From assembly GCF_001939075.1 (NCBI RefSeq), contig NZ_MPTA01000004.1, positions 62,001 through 126,000 of the forward strand: a stretch of 64,000 bases of DNA, given 5' to 3'. Below are positions 41,348-50,121 of the stretch, piece after piece (positions within the stretch are counted from its first letter, which is position 1; each line of letters starts with the position of its first letter). The DNA is from Paenisporosarcina indica (GTDB taxonomy: Bacteria; Bacillota; Bacilli; Bacillales_A; Planococcaceae). The notes under the pieces are model-generated. The model was given only the letters and a program-made list of their open reading frames with translations. It was not told where the DNA came from and ran no database searches. The position numbers and the translations under genes were made by a program.

Positions 41348-42832
41348 TTATCGATCTTTTTTTAGCAATACCAATGTTTCGTCAAATTCACTTTCAATTT
41401 CATCGTTTTTACGGTACGTAATTAGACTTACGACTACCGCTACGATTAAACTGAGGACAAATCCTGGAACAATTTCATACATAAAGTCTTTAAGGGTATC
41501 GTTATTACCCCAAATAACTACTGTGACAGCACCGACGATCATAGCTGACAATGCACCCCAAGTAGTAAGTTTTCTCCAGAACAATGAAAGCAAGATAACT
41601 GGACCGAATGCTGCTCCAAAACCAGCCCAAGCATATGCAACCAAGTCTAAGATTGACGAGTTTTGCTCCCATGCTATGAACAGGGCAATTAACGAAACGA
41701 ATAAAACTGCAATACGTCCCAACAATACAAAATGCTTATCTGTGCCATCTTTCTTAATTACAGCTTTGTACAAGTCTTCAACTAATGCTGAAGATGTAAC
41801 AATCAATTGAGAAGAAATCGTACTCATTACAGCTGCCAAAACAGCTGCCAACATAATACCAGCAATAAATGGATGGAAAATAACTTGTCCTAACGCAATA
41901 AAGACTGCTTCAGGATCACTCAGGGAATCCCCAACATTTTGCTGATAATAAGCGATACCAATCAAACCTGTTGCAATTGCACCAATTAAACTCAAAGCCA
42001 TCCAACCAATTCCGATTCGACGTGCTTGTTTTGTTTCTTTTACTGAACTGATTGCCATAAAGCGAACAATGATATGTGGTTGACCAAAATAACCAAGACC
42101 CCATGCCACTGCCGATAATACACCCAGTACAGACGCACCTTCAACAAAACTCAATCGTGAAGGATCAACAGCACGAATGCTTTCTGCCGCTCCATCCAAT
42201 CCACCTACTGCAAAAAGACCGATAATTGGTACTAAGATCAATGCCAAGAACATGATTAATCCTTGAACAACATCCGTGTAACTTACTGCAAGGAATCCAC
42301 CAAACAGTGTGTAGGCAACAACTACTGCAGAGACAATCACAAGCCCTGTGTGGTAGTCAAGACCGAATGACTCGTCAAAGAAGACGCCCCCTGCAACCAT
42401 TCCAGATGATACATAAAACGTAAAGAATACCAAGATGATGATTCCCGAAACAACTCGCAATAAGCGTGATGTATCTTTTAAGCGGTTTTCCAAGAAACTT
42501 GGAATCGTGATGGAATCATTCGAAACTTGTGAATACACACGTAAACGTGGTGCAACCAGCAACCAGTTTAAATATGCTCCTACTGTTAAACCAACTGCAA
42601 TCCATGCTTCCACTAAACCTGTTGCATAAATTGCTCCTGGCAGCCCCATTAATAACCAGCCAGACATATCCGCCGCTCCAGCACTTAATGCTGTAACTGC
42701 AGGCCCTAAAGAACGTCCACCTAACATATAATCTGTAAGGTTTGCTGTTTTTTTATATGAGTAATACCCAATATATAGCATGGCAGCCATATAAATAATA
42801 ATAGCAATTAATTGATAGACATAATCCGACAT
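41348..42832 (-). CDS. putP: Sodium/proline symporter PutP
   Basis: 494 residues, SSS family with 13 membrane helices expected. TDYMLGGRSLGPAVTALSAGA, SDYSVYQ-like N-terminus (YVYQLIAIIIY), GLGYFGQPHIIVRFMAI and AAVLAAVMSTISSQLIVTSS are diagnostic of PutP/OpuE proline carriers. It imports proline for nutrition or osmoprotection. The start ATG at 42832 follows AAAGGAGG. A perfect cre site 118 bp upstream suggests CcpA control. Whether it is the PutP or OpuE paralogue is open. Confidence 0.93.
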   Translation of the reverse strand: MSDYVYQLIAIIIYMAAMLYIGYYSYKKTANLTDYMLGGRSLGPAVTALSAGAADMSGWLLMGLPGAIYATGLVEAWIAVGLTVGAYLNWLLVAPRLRVYSQVSNDSITIPSFLENRLKDTSRLLRVVSGIIILVFFTFYVSSGMVAGGVFFDESFGLDYHTGLVIVSAVVVAYTLFGGFLAVSYTDVVQGLIMFLALILVPIIGLFAVGGLDGAAESIRAVDPSRLSFVEGASVLGVLSAVAWGLGYFGQPHIIVRFMAISSVKETKQARRIGIGWMALSLIGAIATGLIGIAYYQQNVGDSLSDPEAVFIALGQVIFHPFIAGIMLAAVLAAVMSTISSQLIVTSSALVEDLYKAVIKKDGTDKHFVLLGRIAVLFVSLIALFIAWEQNSSILDLVAYAWAGFGAAFGPVILLSLFWRKLTTWGALSAMIVGAVTVVIWGNNDTLKDFMYEIVPGFVLSLIVAVVVSLITYRKNDEIESEFDETLVLLKKDR

Positions 42833-42949
42833 ATTTATTCCTCCTTTGTGTATATTGTGCATATTTCTTTGATATCATAACATGCATAATTAAGAAGAAC
42901 GAGTTTTTTTTTAGAAATAATGTGACTGAAACAGTATATTTCCAGCGTT

Positions 42950-42963
42950 TGACAGCGTTTTCA
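42950..42963 (-). promoter_or_regulatory. CcpA-binding cre site upstream of putP
   Basis: Minus strand TGAAAACGCTGTCA fits the cre consensus TGWAANCGNTNWCA at every position. Confidence 0.75.
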
Positions 42964-43089
42964 TATTTCCTGGGAAATACGACAAATTCTCAACGTTTTT
43001 TGGGAGTGGTACATTCCCTTAATGTTTACGTCCATTTCTTTTACATTTCTAACTAAAATAAGCTTACTCATGACTGTACGCCCGTTCTT

Positions 43090-43437
43090 TCAACAGATTG
43101 GATATGATGTTGTAAATTCAATATATCGTGGTATTTTATGATGTGATATTCTCCCTTTACAATACGCATGTATTTCTTCAGCGCTAAGAACCTCACCTTC
43201 CTTAGCAATAATCCAAGCCATTAGCTCTACTCCGAACTTTGATCAAGCACGCCAACTATTTGTACATTTAATACTCTGATGTTGATATAAGAATTCTTCA
43301 ATTTCTCGAGGATACACATTTTCTCCACCACGGATTACCATATCCTTTATGCGTCCAGTGATGTCTAAGTAGCCTTCGTCTAAGACTGCAATATTGCCCG
43401 GATCACTTTTTAAAAATAGATAGTTTCCTGATTGCAT
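43090..43437 (-). pseudogene. C-terminal remnant of an acyl-CoA synthetase
   Basis: The minus frames read [20 protein letters not shown] then [15 protein letters not shown], next [10 protein letters not shown] in another frame, then ELMAWIIAKEGEVLSAEEIH and AYCKGRISHHKIPRYIEFTT. In order, these form the C-terminal lid domain of fatty-acyl-CoA synthetases of the AMP-binding family. At least two frameshifts are needed to join them, the large N-terminal domain is missing, and the frame ends at a stop at 43090. Non-functional. Confidence 0.75.
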
Positions 43438-43522
43438 ATATCGTTATAATTTCCAAGTGATTCATTTTACTATCATTTCATGCTCATTGTGCTATTATAA
43501 AAAAATCAAATAGTACCTTTAT

Positions 43523-43662
43523 ATTCTTCGGGGCAAGGTGAAATTCCTTACCGGCGGTGAGCAAATGTAGATTTGTAAGTCCGTGACCCGGTGCTTGAAA
43601 AAGTAGCGGTGGAGTTGGTGAGAATCCAACACCGACAGTATAGTCTGGATGGGAGAAGAATA
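43523..43662 (+). ncRNA. FMN riboswitch (RFN element)
   Basis: Canonical blocks in order: GGGGCAAGGTGAAATTCC, TTACCGGCGGTGA, AAGTCCGTGACCCGG, GTAGCGGTGGA, TTGGTGAGAATCCAACACCG, ACAGTATAGTCTGGATGGGAGAAG (quoted in part). It lies 413 bp before ribE and should switch off the riboflavin genes when FMN is abundant. Confidence 0.97.
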
Positions 43663-43846
43663 TAGAGTGGCTTATTTGCTATGCTCAAACTTCCTTTTTT
43701 CGGTAAGTAAATTCGAAAGGAGGTCCTTTACCGCACCGGCATCGCTAATGGATTGCCGAAAATTGGATAAAGAATTCATTAAAAGGAAATTGAATTTTAC
43801 ATATTAGGGAATCTATATGTATTTTTCGTGCCGCTAATTCAAAATC

Positions 43847-43879
43847 ACTTTGTCTTTAACTAAAGAGACAAGTTTTTTT
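43847..43879 (+). terminator. Terminator in the ribE leader, probable riboswitch output
   Basis: ACTT.GTCTTT pairs with AAGAGAC.AAGT with one bulge and is followed by seven T. It lies 185 bp after the aptamer and about 200 bp before ribE. Confidence 0.6.
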
Positions 43880-44075
43880 AAGTATGTCTGTAAATGCATA
43901 TAACAACACCCTTCCCTCCCACCTAATTGCCCCAAGGTGGATTATACCCAATATCTCATTTTCTACACATGTAAATATTTTAATTAATCGTGAACAAACG
44001 CATGACCCATGTCTGTCTATCCGTATAAACAAATACCCGCATTACTGTTCTTTTCAATAGGAGGATGATTATAGC

Positions 44076-44705
44076 TTGTTTACAGGAATCATTGAAGAAG
44101 TAGGTACCGTCACTTCAATTCAACGAAAACCACATGCACTGGAAATGACCATACGTGCTAAAACGGTTCTAGATGATGTGAAAAGAGGCGATAGTATCTC
44201 GGTAAATGGTGTATGTTTAACTGTTTCTTCTTTTACAAATGAAACGTTTGTTGTCGATGTCATTCCCGAAACGTTTAAATCTACAACGCTTGCCGAGCTT
44301 TCGTCTAAGTCCAGTGTCAATCTAGAAAGAGCGATGGCTGCAAATGGACGCTTCGGTGGTCACTTTGTCAGTGGACACGTCGATGGGATTGGCGTTATTC
44401 GTTCAATCAAAAAAGAAACCAATGCCATCACTAAAAAGATTGAGATCGATGCCAAACTAATGAAATATATGATGATAAAAGGTTCTGTTGCAGTAGATGG
44501 TACCTCTCTCACTATTTTTGATATGGATCGATCATCCATTACGATTTCATTAATTCCAACCACACAATATGATTCGTTGATTGGGAATAAAGGGCTTGGA
44601 CAAAAGGTAAATATAGAATGTGATATGTTAGCAAAATATACAGAACGTATGCAGACATCGAGATCCAACATGTCAAAAGAATGGTTGCAAGAACAAGGTT
44701 TTTAA
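44076..44705 (+). CDS. ribE: Riboflavin synthase alpha subunit
   Basis: 209 residues; converts two 6,7-dimethyl-8-ribityllumazine to riboflavin plus pyrimidinedione. Two lumazine-binding domains in tandem: [12 protein letters not shown] with SVNGVCLTV in the first half, and [13 protein letters not shown] with AVDGTSLTI in the second. Start codon TTG after AGGAGG. First structural gene after the FMN riboswitch; ribD, normally first, is absent. Confidence 0.95.
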   Translation: MFTGIIEEVGTVTSIQRKPHALEMTIRAKTVLDDVKRGDSISVNGVCLTVSSFTNETFVVDVIPETFKSTTLAELSSKSSVNLERAMAANGRFGGHFVSGHVDGIGVIRSIKKETNAITKKIEIDAKLMKYMMIKGSVAVDGTSLTIFDMDRSSITISLIPTTQYDSLIGNKGLGQKVNIECDMLAKYTERMQTSRSNMSKEWLQEQGF

Positions 44706-44718
44706 TAGGAGGTTTCTT

Positions 44719-45324
44719 ATGTTTTACACCGTAGAAGAAGCAGTGGCAGTATTGGCAAAAGGACAAACAATCATTGTCGTCGATGATGAAAACCGAGAAA
44801 ATGAGGGAGACTTTGTCGCTCTTGCAGAATATGCCTCACCACAAATCATTAATCTAATGGCAACAGAAGGTAAAGGCCTAATCTGCGTACCAGTGGCAGA
44901 AGAAATTGCTCGAAAATTGGACATTAGTTTAATGACAGACCATAGTACAGATCCTTTAAGCACGGCGTTTACAATCAGTGTTGACCATAAAGATACAACG
45001 ACTGGAATAAGCGCCTTTGAACGTTCACATACCATCACTCAAATGACAAATATTGAATCAATTGCAACTGATTTTAAACGCCCTGGCCATGTCTTTCCGT
45101 TGATTGCAAAAAGAGGCGGTGTTCTCGAACGCCCAGGTCATACAGAAGCAGCTGTTGACCTAGCATTACTCGCAGGGTCTTCCCCAGCGGGCGTCATTTG
45201 TGAAATTATGAATGAAGACGGGACAATGGCAAGACTTGATGACCTGTTCATTATTGCGAAACGCTTAAATATGGGCATATTAACAATTGCCGAATTGATT
45301 GCATACAAGAAAAAACAAGCTTAA
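44719..45324 (+). CDS. ribB: 3,4-dihydroxy-2-butanone-4-phosphate synthase, RibB only
   Basis: 201 residues. Makes the four-carbon precursor of lumazine from ribulose 5-phosphate. Motifs [12 protein letters not shown] (Mg/substrate), [25 protein letters not shown] and [11 protein letters not shown] are complete. Most Bacillales have a 400-residue RibBA with GTP cyclohydrolase II as second half; here the protein ends cleanly after the RibB domain ([10 protein letters not shown]). SD AGGAGG, 13 bp after ribE. Confidence 0.95.
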   Translation: MFYTVEEAVAVLAKGQTIIVVDDENRENEGDFVALAEYASPQIINLMATEGKGLICVPVAEEIARKLDISLMTDHSTDPLSTAFTISVDHKDTTTGISAFERSHTITQMTNIESIATDFKRPGHVFPLIAKRGGVLERPGHTEAAVDLALLAGSSPAGVICEIMNEDGTMARLDDLFIIAKRLNMGILTIAELIAYKKKQA

Positions 45325-45376
45325 TTATCAAGTTAGACCATTTATACAAACTATAGAGTAAAGAGGAGCTTATATT

Positions 45377-45844
45377 ATGACTACACATTTAGAAGGTTAT
45401 TTAATCGGAGCCGATTTAAAAATAGGAATCGTGGTTGGACGATTTAATGAATTCATTACGAGTAAACTATTAAGCGGCGCTGAAGATGCACTTAAACGAC
45501 ATGGAGTCGATGATGCTAATGTAACCATCGCTTGGGTGCCTGGTGCGTTTGAAATTCCCTTGGTCGCAAAACAAATGGCAGCGTCAAAAAAATACGATGC
45601 CGTAATTACACTCGGAACTGTCATTCGTGGTTCAACACCTCATTTTGACTTTGTCTGCAACGAAGCAGCAAAAGGCGTGGCCAATGCAGGCTACCAATAT
45701 GATATCCCTGTTATATTTGGCGTATTGACGACTGATACGATCGAGCAAGCAATCGAACGTGCCGGCACAAAAGCTGGAAACAAAGGTTGGGAAACGGCGA
45801 CCAATGCAATTGAAATGGCTAACTTAATGAAAAAATTCGCATAA
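45377..45844 (+). CDS. ribH: 6,7-dimethyl-8-ribityllumazine synthase
   Basis: 155 residues, normal length, forming an icosahedral or pentameric enzyme that condenses the RibB product with the pyrimidine precursor. [33 protein letters not shown] (substrate loop with His near residue 89) and [12 protein letters not shown] are all present. SD GAGGAG. Last gene of the short rib operon; a terminator follows. Confidence 0.96.
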   Translation: MTTHLEGYLIGADLKIGIVVGRFNEFITSKLLSGAEDALKRHGVDDANVTIAWVPGAFEIPLVAKQMAASKKYDAVITLGTVIRGSTPHFDFVCNEAAKGVANAGYQYDIPVIFGVLTTDTIEQAIERAGTKAGNKGWETATNAIEMANLMKKFA

Positions 45845-45851
45845 TCCATCT

Positions 45852-45880
45852 CCCTGGAGCATCTAGCTTCAGGGTTTTTT
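45852..45880 (+). terminator. Terminator of the rib operon
   Basis: CCCTGGAGC pairs with GCTTCAGGG, followed by six T. Confidence 0.85.
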
Positions 45881-45930
45881 ACATGTTACTAGAGTTAGGT
45901 TAAACTCTTCAATAAGGGAGTGATGATTGG

Positions 45931-46458
45931 ATGAAAACGTTATATATCGTACGGCATTGTTCAGCAACAGGACAATCACCAGAAGCCGAACTCACCGAAT
46001 CGGGTCGTCAACAAGCACAAGAACTTGCTTCTTTCTTCAAAACTATCAAGATCAGCCATATCATATCCAGCCCCTTTACTAGAGCACAGCATTCGATCCT
46101 GCCAACAGCTCAACAAAAGGATCTTTCGCTTTTCGTCGACAAGCGTTTATCGGAACGTATACTAAGCACTTCCGACTTACCTAATTGGCTTGATCTTCTT
46201 GAAGAAACGTTCGAGGACTTCGACTTAACACTGTCAGGCGGCGAATCTAGCCGTGAAGCTACTACCCGTGCCATTGAAGTAGTGGATGCAGCATCGAACA
46301 ATTCTATACTTGTTACACATGGAAACCTAATGGGTCTAATCCTGAAACACTTTGATAGTTCCATTGGTTTTCAAGAGTGGAAATCACTGGTCAATCCAGA
46401 CATTTATAGAGTTACTATTGGTCCGCAGAGTTCGACAATCACACGCATTTGGAATTAG
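45931..46458 (+). CDS. Histidine phosphatase family protein
   Basis: 175 residues. The phosphate pocket begins YIVRHCSATGQ (RHC in place of the more common RHG). SPFTRAQHS holds the second Arg, a Glu lies in the DRLSER-like KRLSERIL, and the second catalytic His is in LVTHGNLMG. Phosphoglycerate-mutase-like fold; substrate could be a sugar phosphate or nucleotide. SD AAGGGAG. Monocistronic. Confidence 0.85.
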   Translation: MKTLYIVRHCSATGQSPEAELTESGRQQAQELASFFKTIKISHIISSPFTRAQHSILPTAQQKDLSLFVDKRLSERILSTSDLPNWLDLLEETFEDFDLTLSGGESSREATTRAIEVVDAASNNSILVTHGNLMGLILKHFDSSIGFQEWKSLVNPDIYRVTIGPQSSTITRIWN

Positions 46459-46477
46459 TAAAGGGCACACAATAAGA

Positions 46478-46700
46478 AAACCTTACAAAATGACGTCAGG
46501 TCCTTTATTGTGATTGAAAACTGATAATGATCGCTGTCACACCCATGTTCTCAGGTCACTATGAATACCTGAATGCTGCACCATAATTTATAGAACAAAG
46601 AGGTGGGTGCTATGTGAATTCGTCACATAACACCCACCTCTCTTATTTCAAATCACCCTGCAGCACTTAGAGCATCCGTTGCTTCCTTGTTCCCTCAATA
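46478..46700 (+). repeat. Dispersed repeat R1, copy C (best preserved hairpin)
   Basis: Aligned with copy B over its whole length. The internal hairpin (46599-46641) pairs AGAGGTGGGTG with CACCCACCTCT and TATGTGA with TCACATA around loop ATTCG, one mismatch in 19 positions. Confidence 0.7.
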
Positions 46701-46751
46701 TAAATAATGATTTTGATATTGGCAACTAGAATAGATGACTTCCTTTATCGA

Positions 46752-46784
46752 ATGGTCGGTCGAAGATGAAATTTCGACCGACCA
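46752..46784 (-). terminator. Perfect inverted repeat, possible terminator without T-run
   Basis: ATGGTCGGTCGAA pairs with TTCGACCGACCAT. It lies downstream of the minus-strand flavodoxin-like reductase. No T-run follows on either strand, so function is uncertain. Confidence 0.4.
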
Positions 46785-46871
46785 TAAAGAAATTTCATGT
46801 TGATTTCGCACTTATAGATGAAAACGTAAAATCAGCACACACAAATGATTCAAGATTGCGTCCCTAATCCA

Positions 46872-47495
46872 TTAATCTAACGTATTCCCTTCAGAAGGTA
46901 TCGGTGTGTTTTTTAACATCCTAGCTAGGTGAATCGTGTTATTCGCTAGCATGCGAACGTGACTCTTTGTAAAATCATTGTCTTTTCCAGCTTCGATGTA
47001 AGAAGGACCTGGACCCGCTTCCCCTACCCAATACGCATCAACATTTGGCGGTATGACAAACCCAATGTGAGATAAGCTATACAGTATGGATGCAGAAGCG
47101 TGTTTCGCACCATCTTCATTTCCAGTAACTACAACTCCACCAACCTTGTTATAGAAGACGGCTTGCCCTTTATCATTTGTTTTGCTGCTACTTCCGTATA
47201 GACGTTCTATGGCTTGTGTTGCGAGACTGCTCTTTTCACCAAGCCATAAAGGGGTGCCAATAATCACGATATCCGAGGCCATGACTTTTTCGAAAATCCT
47301 TGGCCACTCATCTCCATTCCCCATATCTTCTTCAACACCAAGTGCAATGTTATAATCGGCCAGTTTGAGGATTTCCGATTCAACACCTTTTTCTTGATAA
47401 ATCGATTGGACTTCTTGCATCAAAGCTTCTGTGTTAGACCTTTCGTTGGAACTCTTTAAAGATGTATTCAAGAAAACTGCTTTTAACTTCAACAT
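46872..47495 (-). CDS. NADPH-dependent FMN reductase / flavodoxin-like protein
   Basis: 207 residues with a flavodoxin fold. LNTSLKSSNERSNTEALM is the FMN phosphate loop, IVIIGTPLWLGEKSSLATQAIERL the isoalloxazine loop, and NKVGGVVVTGNEDGAKH the third flavin-binding element. These enzymes reduce quinones, chromate or flavins with NAD(P)H. SD AAGGAG. Isolated gene, divergent from the methyltransferase gene. Substrate not predictable. Confidence 0.87.
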   Translation of the reverse strand: MLKLKAVFLNTSLKSSNERSNTEALMQEVQSIYQEKGVESEILKLADYNIALGVEEDMGNGDEWPRIFEKVMASDIVIIGTPLWLGEKSSLATQAIERLYGSSSKTNDKGQAVFYNKVGGVVVTGNEDGAKHASASILYSLSHIGFVIPPNVDAYWVGEAGPGPSYIEAGKDNDFTKSHVRMLANNTIHLARMLKNTPIPSEGNTLD

Positions 47496-47608
47496 TCAAC
47501 CACTCCTTCAACATCGTTACTCTCTCTATTCCCAACTACAGAAAAAGTAATCACACGAACAATATGCTAAAATGACGGAAAGAACCTCAGGAAAAGAAGG
47601 CGATTTTT

Positions 47609-48777
47609 ATGGAATACCAAGAAATGCATGAACAGCTAACGAAATTGATTCATGACAAGCAATTAATAGCGGCGACTATTAGCCAACCGCGTGCAAAATC
47701 TGATGAAATCAAGCGTGTGAAGTTAAAGCCTGTTGAAATTAAAGGCGACTACCACATTCAATTTGAATATCAATACGAACGTGTATTAAAACATGAGAAC
47801 ATCGAACTTGAATCGGTCAGTGATAAACTAAACAACCTGCTGCAACAATTCCGTCAAGTGCAAGCCGATTTCCAGCAAGAAAAGGTACATATTCAGCTTT
47901 CCAAGAAGTTCAAAGTGTTGTGGAAATCAGATCGTGTCACATCAAAAAAAATTGCGAATCTTTCACATAACCGAAAGAAGAATTATCTATTGGATGAAGA
48001 TACAGCGTATCCATTCCTGGTTCGTTTAGGTGTCCAAACACCAGATGGCAAAGTAAAAAACAAAAGCATGACAAATTCCGTCAAATCAATCGTTTTATCG
48101 AGTTTATTGATGATGCACTTGATTATTTACCAAAAGACCGTCCAGTTCGAATATTGGATTTCGGATCCGGTAAATCTTATTTAACATTTGCACTCTATCA
48201 TTATTTACGTATCGAAAAAGGCTTGGATATCCGCGTAACTGGACTGGATTTGAAAAAAGAAGTGATTGAAGAGTGCCAGCAAATTGCTGATGATTTGCAG
48301 TATGATCAACTGGAGTTTCTAGTGGGTGACATTAATGACTATAACGAAGAGACTTCGGTAGATATGGTCGTTACGCTACATGCATGTGACGTGGCGACAG
48401 ATATGGCATTAGCACGTGCCGTAAAATGGGGTGCGAAAGTAATCTTAAGCGTACCTTGCTGTCAGCACGAATTAAATACGCAACTCAATAGTCCTTCTCT
48501 CGATCTTATGTTACAACACGGTCTTGTGAAAGAACGTTTTGCTGCCCTTGCAACAGATTCAATCCGAGCTGAATTATTGAAACTCGTAGGGTATGAAGCC
48601 AAATTACTCGAGTTTATTGAGATTGAAAATACGCCAAAAAACATCCTGATTCGCGCTTATTTTACAGGAAAAAAACCGACATCTGAAGAACAGTCCAAAT
48701 ACCGTGAGTTTGTAAACTTCTTACATGCTAAACCATTTTTGGAGAATGAATTAAAAGGTTATTTAGAGACGTTTTAA
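47609..48777 (+). pseudogene. Class I SAM-dependent methyltransferase (Methyltransf_32-like), interrupted by a frameshift
   Basis: If one A is added to the A-run at 48054-48060, the frame reads PDGKVKKQKHDKFRQINRFI, then FIDDALDYLPKDRPVRILDF and GSGKSYLTFALYHYL, a continuous 389-residue protein. The N-terminal 150 residues are a helical domain. The SAM site is LDFGSGKSYLT; later motifs are TGLDLKKEVIEEC, VVTLHACDVATDMAL and SVPCCQHEL, as in Methyltransf_32 proteins. As given, the first frame ends at 48184 and the second would start at 48154. The A AAA AAC heptamer is at the break in the phase needed for -1 slippage. Confidence 0.85.
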
Positions 48778-48800
48778 GGAATCTTGAAACTAGCTGAAAT

Positions 48801-48838
48801 AACCGGCCAAAGATGCACGACTGGCCGGTTATTTTATT
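48801..48838. terminator. Terminator
   Basis: Perfect 9-bp GC-rich stem AACCGGCCA/TGGCCGGTT followed by ATTTTATTTT; lies between convergent genes. Confidence 0.85.
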
Positions 48839-48855
48839 TTGCTATAAAATGTGAG

Positions 48856-49401
48856 TCATATTAATACATCATTGACCTTGATTCTCCAAATCATATGATG
48901 ATACCCTTCATCCCAATAATTCTTTAACAAATAATTAGGCGTACCAAATTTCTTTTTCCAAATTTCTTGAGCACGCGTATATCCACTATCTAAACAAAAC
49001 TCTTCGATGCCCTTACTCTGCATAGCCGTATACATGTTATGTAATAGGTAATTACCTACCCCTAGACCTTGGAAGTCTGGATGAACAAACACTGTGCCTA
49101 CCTCATTCAGGTATTTTATTTCATGATTCGAACACTGACAGATCAGCTCACTTGCTGGACCGTATTCGATTGACCCAATTATTTTATCCCCATCCGATGC
49201 AATCAGAAAATAACGGTTTTCTCCATCACTTACTAAATCGTTTTCTAGATAGACTTTCTTTGATTTGATTTCTTCTTCTATATCATTCCACTTGTCCCCA
49301 ATGCCTTCTTTTAAAAAAGTATCGGTTATCACCATTCTAAAAAATTCATGTAGCTCTGCCCTGTCCTCAGTTCCAGGTCTTCTTACGTCAATATTAAGCA
49401 C
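48856..49401 (-). CDS. GNAT family N-acetyltransferase
   Basis: 181 residues. The conserved GNAT elements are IDVRRPGTEDRAELHEFF, YFLIASDGDKIIGSIEYG, TVFVHPDFQGLGVGNYLLHNMY (acetyl-CoA loop, split when quoted: VHPDFQGLGVGNYLL) and the final EIWKKKFGTPNYLLKNYW. Substrate unknown. The start is the GTG at 49401, seven bases after AGAGGTGGG; upstream codons lack an SD. Gap of 58 bp to the PP-loop gene, so it may be in the same operon. Confidence 0.85.
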   Translation of the reverse strand: MLNIDVRRPGTEDRAELHEFFRMVITDTFLKEGIGDKWNDIEEEIKSKKVYLENDLVSDGENRYFLIASDGDKIIGSIEYGPASELICQCSNHEIKYLNEVGTVFVHPDFQGLGVGNYLLHNMYTAMQSKGIEEFCLDSGYTRAQEIWKKKFGTPNYLLKNYWDEGYHHMIWRIKVNDVLI

Positions 49402-49459
49402 AACTAACCCACCTCTTACCCTTATCACAATAATCAAGATGATATCTTTTACAACCTAA

Positions 49460-50119
49460 TCAACTTCGTAATTCAACTGTTAAGAACACGAATCCCCCAT
49501 TCTCACGAACATCTCCAAATACTAAAGGTACGCGAGATGAAAAAATGGGTCCGTCGACAACTACTGTATGGAATTCTCCGTTTTCTCCACATGAGTCGAT
49601 TCCGAGTCCTTCTAACTCATCCATCAATTCTTGTGTAAATGTTCGCCCTATATATTCTCCAGGCATCATGGTTGTATTTACAACGACAATCACCGCTTCA
49701 AATCCTACTGCTAGTAATTCTTCCAATATAGAGCGACGTGGTTCTTGCCATAGTGGATGAATCGGAATAATATCCGATTTCGCACACGTTTTTTGTACCC
49801 ATTCCAAGTGTCCAATTAAATCGATATCACCGAAGACTCCATGCGTGATGCCCGCTTCTTTGCATTCGTCCATAGCATGTATAAACTTTTCCTCGTAATC
49901 GTCCCATCCCGCTCCACGAATCATTAATGGTACATTTAAACGAACTGCCTGGGCTTGTACTACTGCAAATGGTAAGGCATGTGACTTTGAAACTTCCCCA
50001 TCTTCTTGAAACATTGTGAGTAATCGTTTCGGTGCCATTCCTGCCTGAACCGCTCGGTAATAAGCCATAGCAGAATCTTTCCCACCACTCCATGAAGCAA
50101 CAAAGTTTTTGTTTTTCAT
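49460..50119 (-). CDS. Diphthine-ammonia-ligase-like ATP-pyrophosphatase (DPH6/MJ0570 family)
   Basis: 219 residues. The N-type PP-loop is SWSGGKDSAMAYYRA. Family motifs GVFGDIDLIGHLEWV, PIHPLWQEPRRSILEELL and CGENGEFHTVVVDGP follow, all as in Dph6, which amidates diphthine on eukaryotic and archaeal EF2. Bacteria have no diphthamide, so the bacterial enzyme must act elsewhere; an ATP-dependent amidation is likely by chemistry. SD GGGAGTG. 2 bp after the P-loop kinase gene, so they form one operon. Confidence 0.88.
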   Translation of the reverse strand: MKNKNFVASWSGGKDSAMAYYRAVQAGMAPKRLLTMFQEDGEVSKSHALPFAVVQAQAVRLNVPLMIRGAGWDDYEEKFIHAMDECKEAGITHGVFGDIDLIGHLEWVQKTCAKSDIIPIHPLWQEPRRSILEELLAVGFEAVIVVVNTTMMPGEYIGRTFTQELMDELEGLGIDSCGENGEFHTVVVDGPIFSSRVPLVFGDVRENGGFVFLTVELRS

Positions 50120-50121
50120 TT

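Larger units (their letters stand above)
42833..44075. other. 1.24-kb region: cre site, decayed acyl-CoA synthetase, FMN riboswitch and long ribE leader
   Basis: From left: putP promoter region with cre (42950-42963), the acyl-CoA synthetase remnant (43090-43437), the FMN riboswitch (43523-43662), and 410 bp up to ribE with a terminator at 43847-43879. In 43710-43755 an 18-codon stretch reads KEVLYRTGIANGLPKIG then stop; origin unknown. Confidence 0.6.
46459..46871. other. 413-bp intergenic region with R1 copy C and a long palindrome
   Basis: R1 copy C (46478-46700) and a perfect 13-bp inverted repeat at 46752-46784 fill most of it. No gene. Confidence 0.6.
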
